Shown here: piece by piece, positions 10,970-21,850 of the stretch
How positions within the stretch are numbered: position 1 is the first letter of the stretch
Layout of the letters: every line of letters starts with the position of its first letter
Source of the DNA: Acanthopleura granulata
Lineage: Eukaryota > Mollusca > Polyplacophora > Chitonida > Chitonidae
DNA: 64,000 nt
NCBI GenBank assembly: GCA_016165875.1
Contig: JABBOT010000036.1
Span: forward strand, 2,745,819 to 2,809,818
Direction: 5' to 3'
Program-made: the position numbers and the translations under genes
Notes under the pieces: model-generated
Told to the model about the DNA's origin: nothing
The model's database searches: none
What the model saw: only the letters and a program-made list of their open reading frames with translations

Positions 10970-11112
10970 ATGGTGGGTTTGCCCCCTTAGAAACAGCCTT
11001 CATTGTCACTCGTGTTTTCCTGGCTGTGTTTTTCATCGTGGTGTTTGTGTATGGTGCCGGACAGAGGGACAAGATAAGGCAAATATCTGATCAAGAACAC
11101 TTTGACCTCCAG
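10970..11112 (+). CDS. candidate exon 6 encoding a transmembrane helix
   Basis: The acceptor is cattctgtatcag (ending 10,969) and the donor ctccag|gtactt (GT at 11,113). Two leading bases complete the codon begun by exon 5, and 47 codons follow, ending in phase 0. The centre is a clear membrane segment, FIVTRVFLAVFFIVVFVYG (about 10,999-11,055). After it comes a charged tail reading QRDKIRQISDQEHFDLQ, as expected just inside a membrane. The helix could be the only one of a type I protein or the first of several. A second possible acceptor lies at 10,912 within the tandem repeat and would lengthen the exon in the same phase. I do not recognise the protein. Confidence 0.45.
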
Positions 11113-11307
11113 GTACTTGTTATTTAGCATAGTATTACAAGTGTGCTGGTTCCGGCAAACCATCAAGTACAATGTGTCTGCTTTGCTGCTGTTTTGACAG
11201 TATGTTGGGGCACACTTGTGTAATTGTTTTAATTTCATCAACCGGAGAAATGTAGAATGATTGAACGGCTGCAGGATTAGAGTTAAACTAAGAGCTCCGA
11301 AATCCGG

Positions 11308-11420
11308 ACAAAAACACCCACCTACTTGACAAAAAAACACCCACCTACTTGACAAAAAAACACCCACCTACTTGACAAAAAAACACCCACCTACTTGACA
11401 AAAAAACACCCACCTACTTG
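11308..11420. repeat. 23-bp tandem repeat, 5 copies
   Basis: Units read acaaaaaaacacccacctac plus ttg. The first has two fewer A and the others are identical, so the array expanded recently. No gene is associated. Confidence 0.95.
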
Positions 11421-11944
11421 TTTATTCAACAGTCAGTCTGGTGCCAGCAGAAATCAACAACTGAAACAATCGATGAAGCAAACTTTGAATGGAAACTAAT
11501 TCCGTTTGTTTCTGTACAATGAACACACTCTCGGTTTTTAGGTCCTTTTGTGAAAATAAGATTTTGGCCATTCTGTTAAATAAGGAAGCGTATGATGATT
11601 TTTTTTTAAACGTATAACTTATACTTTGTGACAGCAAGTCATTTTTGGGTATGTAACCTTGATTTACGCTTTTAGATTTATCCACTTAAACCGCATGGAA
11701 GATAACGTGTTTGAGCTTCCTGGTTGAAAGATAAAGAAAATCATACCTGTGGCCTGCATTTAAATGATGTTTATAATATCGGCCTAATTAGATTAGGTAT
11801 ATAGCTAATTTTAGAAATCCAAACCATTCTTTTGTTCCATTTTATAATTCATCTGTATGACTTCCCTTTTGTCAAACCTTGCAGCAAAGCAAATAATAAA
11901 GTAGCCACGTGTATATGACTCATTGCTTGACTGAAAACATCTTC

Positions 11945-12178
11945 AATGTCTTGAACATGGTTTAGAAAGGAAAACAAGTCATCTTCATTTCTGGCATGGT
12001 TGAGAAATTAAAACACAAGTTCTTCTGAATGTTAGCATGGCTGAGAAATGGAAGCACAACTCCTCCTGATTCCTTACATGGTCGAGAACGGAAAGCACAA
12101 GTCCTTGTGATTCTTAGCATGGCTAAGAAGGGAAAACACCACCCTCCTGATTCTTACCATGATTGAGAGGCCACAAGA
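11945..12178. repeat. degenerate 41-42-bp tandem repeat, 5-6 copies
   Basis: The phrase catggttgagaa (with variants) followed by aaagcacaagtcctcctgat recurs at about 11,957, 11,995, 12,036, 12,078, 12,118 and 12,158. Divergence between copies is high, so the array is old. Confidence 0.8.
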
Positions 12179-12234
12179 GGACACAGTGTATATATACATA
12201 TTTATATAAATTCTAAGGACTGCTCGTCGTCAAA

Positions 12235-12410
12235 TAACCCATAAATTGTTAAGCAGGAGATAAAAGAGAAGCATACGTATATACAAAAGCAGTATCCACG
12301 TATAAGCTCGCCACACGTGGGATATTTTGTCAGTAATTCGGTGGTTTTTCCATGGCACGCCATTTTCCTTCCCCCACCTATCCCAGTAAAACTGGCCAAC
12401 GTTTTTGTCA
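12235..12410. repeat. local duplication, first member
   Basis: It aligns with 12,778-12,940 on the same strand, about 540 bases away. Shared phrases are gataaaagagaagcatac / gataaaacgcaagcatac, gtggtatccatac-type blocks, and acacgccattttccttc / acacgccgcttttccttc. Similarity is moderate. No gene is supported in either member. Confidence 0.75.
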
Positions 12411-12609
12411 TTTTAAATAAGGAATTAGTATATCTTTCAAGGTCACAGTCATCAGACATCTTTTCATCAGACATGCGCGAATGCAGTATTATCCGTAGAA
12501 TAGCCGTAACAACAAACACTAACCGCCAAAAAAGCTAAAGGTGTTGACAGCAACCTGTTGCAAGGGAGACCAGAATATCAACAGGTAAGGGGCGCTCTTT
12601 CGGGGAAGG

Positions 12610-12780
12610 GTTCTCTCTGGCTCCCATCTCAATCTAATGGTCTCCGCCGGACGTCTCCTAACCAGAGGAGTAGCAGGTTCGATTTCATTTGAAGTTCATT
12701 TGGTCCTGACTCTAAATCTGAAGACGGTTTACTCTACACTGGCTAGGAGATCACCTATGCTCTTTAGACCGTTACAGACT
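12610..12780 (+). mobile_element. second tRNA-derived SINE-like unit
   Basis: A box-B-like ggttcgatttc lies at about 12,677 and is followed by gtttactctacactggctag. This matches the unit at 495-700 in order and spacing, but the box B is degraded at its 3' end. It interrupts the interval between the two members of the local duplication at 12,235 and 12,778. Confidence 0.4.
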
Positions 12781-12940
12781 GAAAAATTATTGAGAAGTAG
12801 ATAAAACGCAAGCATACATACAAAGTGGTATCCATACATATCACTTTAAATGTGGGAAATTTTGTCACTAATTTGCCTAAATTCGATGGTTTGTGGATGA
12901 CACGCCGCTTTTCCTTCATTCCCCCATAAAACATAAAGGG
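12778..12940. repeat. local duplication, second member
   Basis: Partner of 12,235-12,410, in direct orientation and diverged by substitutions and small indels. Confidence 0.75.
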
Positions 12941-13359
12941 TTGATTTATGATCACTAGTGAGATAAGGTATGCTAACATTCCTCTAGCGACCCCCGTACA
13001 ACCATACATTTTTTTATGTACATAACTATTGTATTTGTTAACAAATTGATATCATAATACATTTGCGTCTAATATGCTGCTGATACTGTGCACTCTTCTC
13101 GTATAGGTCCATGGCCCGTGTTTTGACAAACCTTGAGTTTTTAATGACTGTTTGGCTGCGTCATATAATAATGTTAAATTTCTCACACCCAGAAATTCGA
13201 ACACCAGGTATTATGTAACTTGCTTTATTCTTTAGGAATGGATGGGGAAATATAGCAAATCTTTTCATCAGACATGCTTATCATACACGAGAAGGGTGGA
13301 GAATAGCAGTACTCAGTAATGTATAACGGGTATCCTATGTGTGACATTTGTGATTGTAT

Positions 13360-13870
13360 TCCTTGCTTATTGAAGTTATGATACTAATATCTTCTTGTGG
13401 AGCATTTTCTTTTCTTAAGGTTGACTCAATTTAAACCCTGTGCTCTTCAAACATATACATTTATCTTTTCGGATCTAATATGCTTTTATCTTCTTTGCTA
13501 AATTAACACTGTTAAGATTTTTCCTTCATGCTTCGTGTCATAGACATGGTGATTTACAAGTGTATAAAATATTGTGTTCAGAAGAGAATAAGTATTTGTA
13601 ATTAATAAGTACACAATGATTAAATTTAGTATCATAAAAGTTGATGTGATTTTCTTGCAATAATGTCTTCAATTTTATGCCTCATATCTTATATTTTACA
13701 GGTAGAATGTTTTGTAATATTTCAATTCATTCTGACCGCTTTCAGGTATATGCTTTATTTCAACCCTTCAGATTGGAAGAATTCACTTTGTAATACTTTG
13801 TACTTCTTTGTACTTTACCCTTACATATTGTCAATCATTTGTTACTTTATAACCGCCTAACTACCTTTTA
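13360..13870. repeat. diverged duplication, right member
   Basis: Partner of 1,290-1,840, about 12.08 kb downstream in the same orientation. An open frame at 13,663-13,860 is hydrophobic and AT-driven. It is not matched by an intact frame in the partner, so I do not call a gene. Confidence 0.55.
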
Positions 13871-14234
13871 TACTCTGGAAAGTCATTGATTCTACCGTAA
13901 GATCACGCCAGAATCAGTGGTGTAAAGTATACATGGACAATATCAATCACTGGAGTGTAGGATTTCATACGTGTTTCATACCGCACTTCAAATTCGTTCA
14001 TATGATAAGCTACATAAAGAACGCTCGAACTGTATCTGACAAATCGCAGAGAAAAGATACAAAAGCTGCCGAATGGGCATTAAACATCGAGGCCCGATTT
14101 CAAGAAAATTCTTTGATTTTTGTTCGCAGGCAAAAGTGTTTTGTTCAGGGAACGTAATGCTATACTTAATTGTGCAGTATTTCACATTGGTATCGAGTTG
14201 CACTCCATGTAAAAAAACAATTTACTGGTTTTAG

Positions 14235-14338
14235 GAACTTTTATGAAGCCGGGCCCAGACCTTAAGAGCATGTATCAACGATGCAGTTCTCAGGCTGACA
14301 CACAATATTCTGTTGCCATTTCACCAAAATTAACTTGA
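14235..14338 (+). CDS. possible terminal exon of an unrecognised gene
   Basis: After a good acceptor (tttactggttttag, ending 14,234), a 33-codon reading from 14,237 ends in TGA at 14,336-14,338. It contains KPGPDLKSMYQRCSSQ and a QYSVAISPKLT end, a plausible cytoplasmic tail. It needs one base from a preceding exon. I could not find an exon joining it to the one ending in phase 0 at 11,112, so its membership of that gene is a guess based on strand and distance. Confidence 0.25.
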
Positions 14339-14481
14339 GAAGTGGGCCTGTGTGATGCATGCAGGACAGCTTGTCGTCTTGTCGTTTCAATCAGGCCCCG
14401 ATTGCTCTGTCCGAGGACATCACCTGCTCCACAGCTTCAGCGATTAGCTTTCAGCTTCCTCATTATTCCTTAATTCGGCAG

Positions 14482-14547
14482 ATGTCGGGAGTGATGAAAC
14501 GACTGTCCCTGAGATGTTCCGCCAGCCAACGCTGTGGCCGCTGGCAG
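14482..14547 (+). other. exon-like 66-bp segment
   Basis: It is bounded by attccttaattcggcag (AG at 14,480-14,481) and ggcag|gtaaca (GT at 14,548). Two frames are open, one reading DETTVPEMFRQPTLWPL. The region is G+C-rich compared with its flanks. It could be an alternative last part of the gene above or chance. Confidence 0.2.
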
Positions 14548-14769
14548 GTAACAACAACGATCTTTCTTACTCTGACGGTCATCTCCGATTTGAATCCTTC
14601 CGGAGAAAAAGCTATTAGTATAGAGTTTGCTCGAGAATCCTTGACACAACACATTAGTAAACACATTGAAGTGATCACAGTTTACACAGTGAGGATTTAA
14701 TAGGCTTTATAAACGCAAATATATACGCCATATCGAGGATATATGGGTAAATTACTGTCCAATTGGGAT

Positions 14770-14990
14770 AGTGAAAACATGACTGTTGTGATAAAACTGG
14801 ATGACAGTAAACCCATGACAGTCTGGCTGTTGTCATAAAGGAGGATGCCAGTAGACCCGTGACAGTTGTTATAAAACTTTGGTGACAGTAGACCCATGAC
14901 AGTATGACTGTTGTAATAAAAGAGGGTGACAGTAGACCCATGGCAGTATGACTGTTGTCATGAAGGCGGGTGACAGAAGACCCGGTCAGA
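14770..14990. repeat. degenerate repeat of about 51 bp, 4-5 copies
   Basis: The phrase gacagtagacccatgacagt followed by atgactgttgtaataaa recurs at roughly 51-base spacing with small indels. Frames open across it on the - strand are repeat artefacts. Confidence 0.85.
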
Positions 14991-15067
14991 CGCGTACAGG
15001 CATAGATCGAGATAGGACGTACCATCAGGACTGTTGGTTACCACAACAATAAAATGGAGGTGAATAG

Positions 15068-15132
15068 ACTGCGTCCACTGCGTCCACTGCGTCTACTGCG
15101 TCCACTGCGTCCACTGCGTCCACTGCGTCCAC
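15068..15132. repeat. 9-bp repeat, 7 copies
   Basis: The unit actgcgtcc repeats seven times with one C-to-T change. It is a simple, recently slipped array. Confidence 0.95.
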
Positions 15133-15656
15133 AACATGAGAAAAGTGTAAAGCCCATATATCTTCGCTGTACCGGCTGATAATTGAAAAAGCTCCTTGTT
15201 TAAAACGATTACTTTTAGTAATTTCTACATATAGCCGTATTCATATGAAAACCGGAATAGGACTGCCAATAGAGGGGTGCAGCCCGTATTCAGTGAAATA
15301 ACTCTGCGTTGCATTTCTGTGAAATACCGAAACAACATTTACAAACAGTGCAACAAAAGACGGCTCCACATTTACGCCTGCTCACCTACCCTGGACAGGT
15401 TAGTTGACTACGAAAGGTGGGCCACGTGTACACGATAATCTACCCAAGGCTGGAAATTTCAGTGATGAATTATGTAAATAAACTGTCCAAACAATGCAGA
15501 ATTGACCCGATGTCATCTATACTAGGTCTTGTTTTCGCTGAATCAACCAAACTTAAGACTTTTGTAATATAAGTAGTTTTCCTCGCCCTAAAATACCGGG
15601 CAAGGGAGACTACTCTGCATAATTTTTGCTGTAGAGCTGCTTGGTATGAACACTTA

Positions 15657-15755
15657 AACACAGATAACTCACAAATGTGTAACACAGGTAACTGACAAAC
15701 CTGTAATACAGATAACTGACAAATCTGTAACAGACAATTGGCAAAACTGTAAACC
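15657..15755. repeat. 24-bp repeat, 4 copies
   Basis: Units of the form acacagataactgacaaatc plus tgta run from 15,657. The last is shortened and diverged. Confidence 0.85.
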
Positions 15756-16490
15756 AGTTAAGTAACACAGTGAAGACTAGGTGTTACTTAATCTAGAGGT
15801 CTAAGACAATGTACTATAAAGCCTTCTGAGAAAATGTCTGTCCATCAGAAAGCTGTAGAGTAAAATAGAACTGTGCTCGATTTTTCCGGTGGTCCATGAC
15901 GGACATTCTACTCTTATAAAACTTGAGCAGGCGCAGTGAATACGTTTGGCTACCAAGAACAAGACTAATAAATTCAGAGTGCCAGCAGACAAGACAACAA
16001 ACGTTTGGGAAATTTACAAATACAACCATTACAAATTCATGCACGTCAAAGTGGCAGCTCAATATGAAGTCTGGAGCATACCAGGTAGTCCCGAACGATT
16101 CATGCAACTTAGTTGTTAACTTCAATCTTTTAACTTTAAATTTAAATGAAATATTTCATGTCACTGTAAAGAAGTTAACATTTAAGAATGCGTCTATGAA
16201 TGTGTTATGTGGAATGCTAATAGTTAACATTATAGTTTTTTTTGTTTCTTTTTTTTTAATTTTTTTTTCAGGTGGGGTGGAATGTGAAACACAACATGTT
16301 AGCAATTCACAAAATCAATGATGTACTGTAAGGCCTACTTGACTTGTTTTCTATTGTGTATTTTTAATCAGTGATAATCGTCACTTTTGTTGTCTGCAAT
16401 TAAAATCCAGCAATTGATGTTCAGAATATTGAGCAGACTTGATAAAATAAAGAAGTTTCACTCTGAAATTTATGTCATTCATTATCAAAA
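15756..16490. other. gene-free stretch with poly-T tract
   Basis: An open frame at 15,923-16,321 ends in a hydrophobic stretch that is simply the translation of the poly-T/A run at 16,230-16,271. I see no family signature or splice support. Nothing else is recognised. Confidence 0.35.
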
Positions 16491-16799
16491 ACATTTTATA
16501 CCGCTGGTGCCCGTGGTTCTGTGTTTGGGGTAGGCAGCTAAAACTTTGAATATCTACGCTTAGATATTACTATTATTAGAAGCTGTAGCAATTTGATGCA
16601 CAACTGAACAGCCCATAAATGGTAATGTCCATAAATATGGAAACCTCCACAAATATGGTAAAATCCATAAAAAGTACACAAAGCCTTGTTACTCTTGAGG
16701 TTACTACGACGATGACTTGTATTAGTGAATATCGGGTAAAGTCATGACGATATATTTGTGAAATACATCACATAAGGTTACTATGAAGCTTCACAACTG

Positions 16800-16882
16800 A
16801 GCGAGGGTAACGATAACTGAGATAAAGGAATGGTAACTGAGATAATGGAATGACAACTGGGATAAAGGAATGGTAATATATA
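16800..16882. repeat. 20-21-bp repeat, 3 copies
   Basis: The phrase gataactgagataaaggaat repeats three times. A degenerate version lies at the matching place in copy 2 (34,690-34,745), so the repeat predates the large duplication. Confidence 0.8.
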
Positions 16883-19564
16883 ATTTGACCTCATATAAGG
16901 CACCGGGATGTGGATAGTTTGACATCAGATATGACGTCCCTCCAGCTGGAGATCAGCTCGGCTAGGCGATTTGTCTGTTCATTAACCGGTGTCCACTGGG
17001 GTAAATAAGACAGAAATGTGAACCCAAACACGGAACTGACACGATCACAGAGAAGCTAATTCGTGGGCTCCTAGGGGACCACGTCATCTTGTCCATGTAA
17101 AGGCAACTATGGTCCGTAAAGCACCAAGGACCTGGTGCCATGGACCAGGAATACACATCCTGGTCGACGGTTCTTACGTGCATGCCTATTGCAGAGCCTA
17201 AATTACAGAGAGAAACATCGATCTAACCTCCCTGTATAAAAATCCGTTAAGGTAAGTTCATGTGGCCAATAAAACTTCTCCCTGTGGATGTATCGAGTAG
17301 ACAATTATGTGCATGACGTTAAATTTTATATCATTAATTGTAATTTAAAAACATTGGTAAATTAAGGAATGCGTTTAAATACCTACCCTCTTAACCGCTT
17401 AGCACATGGAAGGTCAGTTAGGCCATGGGGCTGTGATATTTAATGTACACCAGACATCAGACACTACGTCCTAGGGCTCCTGTAAAGGTGATAATCCCTG
17501 CATGAGCACACCCGAACGGTTTGTTTTGGTCTGCCTATTGTTTTTTTTTGGGGGGGGGGGGGTGTTTTGTTTGTTTCTTTATATGCGTGAGGCTAGCTGT
17601 CAGTTTTTCATTTCAGAAATTGTACGGGAAATTGAAATTGCAGACAATGTATGTAAACATGAGAGTAACGGTAGTTTGGGACCGGCTGGGAGGACGACAC
17701 ATGCATAGAGCGTAGACCATTCATCAAAACCCCCATGCATATAAAAGTGCAATTAGGAGTATTGCCTCCAGGTGCACAGACTTAAATGAAACAGGTGTAA
17801 AAGCAATACATCGCTGAATAACGTATAATATTTCCATCCTGTTTATGCTATTGTTCTGATTTGAAGTACTTAGTTTCCAATGCTTTTGTCTTTATTGTTT
17901 ACAGGTTGTTTCCCTTAGGTTTATGCGTACATCTGAAAGTCATGTTAATAGCTAAAAACAAAACAGTTTACCTTTGCTCCAAGTTTAAATGTAATTTGCA
18001 ATAAAACAGCTGACAGAGAATGAAAGAATTTCATACACTAACGAATCCCTGACCCACATTAGCCAGAGTCATATAACTTCATACAAACGCTCATGCATAT
18101 TTGTAAATATACCAAACTTGAAATAGGAAATACGAAGAGAAGAACACCTGGCTGAAGAAAATTCCACCATCTCTTGTACCAATTGTTTGAAGAATCAATC
18201 GGATACGTTGTAAGATTCCCACGCTCGAGCATTACATGCAGCGCAATGTTGTTCTTGCCGGGGATCAGGGTTGTTCCTTACATAACCTTATCGCCGAACT
18301 TGCAGAGCATAAGGACAACAAGTTGATCATCGTTCGATCACATACTCGTGTCTTTGTTCGTCCATAACGGGGAGCGTCCCCGGAGACAAGATCGAAAACA
18401 TCTGATTACGCTTCATCAATGGGCAGAACATGTACCACAGGTTGGTCAGTCTTTTCCTGAATTGTTCCGATTTCAGAGGCAGTTTTATGATTTAATCATA
18501 ATTCATTTAATTCTAGCGTTCATTTAAGATAATGAAAACTTAAGTGGGTCAGTGTTGAGGGCTTCTGGGAGTGTGGCTCTGTGGGAAGTAATCAGTTGAA
18601 GACAAAATACGAGTAAGAAAGCTATTTCTGCGACACAACTTAGACCTGGCAGTCGTGGATGGATTTTCTTGCGAGCAAATGTTGCTGTGATGATTGCTTT
18701 TTTTCTTTCCTTTGCAAAGTATCAATTCCATATAAAACATAAAAACAAACAATTCAGTCTCTATGCATGTAAAACCTATGTTGCCATGACAACCATTAAC
18801 GTTAAACTAACTCCCACGAAAAAATTCCCTCAGCCCTGAAGGATATAAATTTTCAATGAGAAACATCACATGGGCGATGTTAAAGATATACCTTTGATGT
18901 TTTCATGTTATGCGGACGCTAACTCCTCAAGCTGGTGACAGAACATTGTTCATCTTGAGGACAGAAGTCCCGAGTCAAATGCATGTTTCGCGAGATTAGT
19001 ATCAACGCAACGACGTTTCATCCAGTCATGTTATCATGGCTGCCACCTCCTGGGTGTCACATGTCAACAGTCACACATATGGCGGCTGAGGAGCGAGGAT
19101 ACTTTACAGAGAAGTGATACTCGTGTAGTTCCCAATCTGGGCTCTAGTCTGGTTCTACAAGTCCTCCGTCTGTACAATATGGTAGATGAACTGTACAGTA
19201 TAGCCAGCGGTAAGATTTATATCTGTGGCGTGGGCGAGCGCCGAGGAGCGAATCTTTTCGCTCCAAAACCCCTCACGATAGCCGTGGTAAAAGCAACATT
19301 TACATTATGATGCACTTTAACTTAGTGTTGGCGATAATGGATGGGTGTTAATTGTATGCCAATTCCTAGTCCCAAGTCGACAGTACATATAGAGCAAAGA
19401 CTTCACACCCCGCGGGTAGCGCTGCACTGCCATTGCTGAACGAACTGCAGTCAGCTCTGAGTGGAATAGAAAGAGAGTTTGTTCTCTGAAATATTCTAGA
19501 GACAAACACGATAAAATTGACCATACATGCCCTACAATTTTACAATGACACCTTTTTTTCGCTA

Positions 19565-19990
19565 ACACAAGGTGAACATGACAGCCTGCCGTGTAGCGAG
19601 GTAACCCGACATGCTGCCGTGTATTGAGGTAACCTGACATACTGGAAGTTGCCGTCGGTAACGTTGTCTGCTTGGTCACATCGACATGACAAACTACCGT
19701 GTAGTGAGGTAACCTGACATACTGGAAACCCGACGTCGGAGACGTTTTCTGCTTGGTCACATCGACATGACAAACTGCCGTGTAGTGAGGTAACCCGACA
19801 TGCTGCCGTGTAGTGAGGTAACCTGACATACTGGAAACCCGACGTCGGAGACGTTGTCTGCTTGGTCACATCGACATGACAAACTGCCGTGTAGTGAGGT
19901 AACCTGACAAACTGCCGTGTAGTGAGGTAACCTGACATACTGAAAACCCGACGTCGGTAACGTTGTCTGCTTGGTCACATCGACATCACC
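19565..19990. repeat. compound minisatellite, 81-bp unit with 28-bp insertions
   Basis: A long unit (gtgtagtgaggtaacctgac ... cttggtcacatcgacatgac) alternates with a short one that repeats only the gtgtagtgaggtaacc part. At the matching point of copy 2 (about 38,345-38,390) only a single unit-like phrase is present, so the array grew in copy 1 after duplication. Several long - strand frames across it are artefacts. Confidence 0.9.
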
Positions 19991-20559
19991 CTATTTCTAA
20001 TACTGTACAGGCCTTCCATAGATGTCAAGGCCGTCGCGAAGTCCACAATTTTGGATAGTTTTCTACATGATGTACATGTTGTCACATACATGTACCTAAA
20101 ACCCATACAGCCATCAGCCATATTTAACTGTGGCACACTTCCAGCATGCCACGTAGCTGTAGCTGTTATTTGATTACACATGTAGGATGGACTGTCCACG
20201 TTCGTCGCAAGGATCAGTGCTATTTGTTAAACACTCTCTAACAGTCTATCACAAATCTAGCAGTTGTCTGAAAAATTCCAGACAAAAAACTTTGATTTTG
20301 TGCACAAGATCACTAGGTACTATACTCTATTTCTCTTAGGTTTGTCCATTTGGGCTTTCCATATATATCCAAGCGGGTTAGATATGCGACGTAGATATGT
20401 GCAACAATTCTTTTCTTCCGTTACAAATGTGGCTGTTAAAACTCCACAAGATGGGGTGTAGAGATTTGTGTGGGCTTAACTTGGGGCAAGCACGAACAAG
20501 GTTCCTGATATAAAGTAAATTCTATGTATTCTTTTCCTAGATAGTCTGTTTCACTAGGC

Positions 20560-20725
20560 ACAATTCTACGTATTCTTTTTCACGAGGCACAATTCTATAT
20601 GTAGGCATTCTGTTTCATTCGACACAATTTTTGGCGTCGTGTTTCATTCGACACAATTCTTGGCGTCGTGTTTCATTCGACACAATTCTTGGCGTCGTGT
20701 TTCATGCGGCACAATTCAAACAATA
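20560..20725. repeat. 29-bp repeat, 3-4 copies
   Basis: Units ggcgtcgtgtttcattcgac plus acaattctt begin at 20,633, 20,662 and 20,691, with older variants just upstream. Related, differently expanded versions are at 31,450, 38,900-39,050 and 44,200, marking the same landmark in other sub-units. Confidence 0.9.
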
Positions 20726-21636
20726 GCAAACAAATCAGCGTCCTATTTTGTACATTATATTCTACATAATGGCCACGCGAGGTTCCAAAACAATCACCAC
20801 AGAACAGAGGAACTAACTGTAGCCGAAAAAGGCTCGTAACCGCATCACATAAAATCATGCCATCCATCAGAATTACACCTTGTCTAGATAAAAACTATCG
20901 ACGTCTTATATGTGCCATTCATCATCAGTTCCCATAAAACGATCGAATAAAAACCCGTCTCTCACTTGTACTGTGATTTCCATTGCTGGTCTCATAGCAA
21001 AACTATGTCATTCAATCGTGTACATGTATAAATGCTTGTACAAACAAATCCATGTATCCGTATATTTATGCTTCTCAAAGCACTCAAGTGGATTTGATAG
21101 TAAGAATTATTTTGAGGCAAATCGCAGTCGCAAAGGGGCAGGAAATGAATAACAATGTGAATAAAGTATGAATAGAGGATGAGAATTTTTGCTTAGTTTA
21201 TAAATACGACGGGTTTGGTGAATCTCTACATACTGGTAACACCACACGCAATAGCCGATGGCGACACTCGCTGGTCTCCTCTCGTGACGGTACGGGCTAT
21301 CTCCCCTACAGGCACGGTACAGATATTTGTGATACAAGTATAAATCATTGATAAGGCGTATGTTGGAGCTGGCAGAACAAAAGCAAGTAGCTTAGATATA
21401 GAATGTGGCCGGAAGCTAGTCTTGGACACCTCTTCACCCCAGTTCAACCTTTATCTCCTCCCCTTTCCAAAGTTGACAGGGCATGTGCTTTGAAAGGAGC
21501 TGTCGTTTAATCGACTTACACCAATCACCCAGGGTGTAAAATGAAACATACGACACTGGATTCAGGGTTCCGGAATGACAAGATGTGCTATTTTCTCCAT
21601 CTCCTGAGGTGACGGTAAATCCCAGGGTGACATCTG

Positions 21637-21850
21637 CAAACAAAACGATCCCCGGTGGCATTTTCCAGCCACCCGATGGCCCTGACGATTGATGACCATA
21701 GCTCTCAGGCCAATCGAGTAACGCTTCATCAATCACTCACGGCGCTCTTTTTGTACTAGCTTTACACCATCCAGTTTCTATAGACCGCAATCTGTTTTAG
21801 GGCCAAATATTTGCTCGGATCCATGGTCTTCATATCACCGAACAACGAGA
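21637..21850. repeat. high-identity island shared by copies 1 and 2
   Basis: Over about 210 bases this stretch and 40,080-40,290 differ at only about six positions, far fewer than their flanks. A third, more diverged and inverted match lies at about 50,210-50,420. On the - strand a frame beginning MIDEA is open here but has a stop and a frameshift in copy 2, so protein coding does not explain the conservation. Confidence 0.85.

Noticed and set aside
13663..13860. 65-codon hydrophobic frame
   Set aside because: AT-driven hydrophobicity; the paralogous segment at 1.6-1.83 kb has no matching conserved frame.
15923..16321. 132-codon + strand frame with a hydrophobic end
   Set aside because: The hydrophobic stretch is the translation of a poly-T run. 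The remainder has no motif or splice support.
17541..17562. G-rich run as a quadruplex or regulatory site
   Set aside because: It is a single homopolymer run of about eleven G after a T run, with no repeated G-tract pattern. The copy 2 counterpart has only T, so it is slippage.
19317..19938. Two long overlapping - strand frames (170 and 132 codons)
   Set aside because: Most of their length is the 81/28-bp array. The unique part aligns with 38,189-38,479, but the differences are nearly all amino-acid-changing, which argues against selection as protein.
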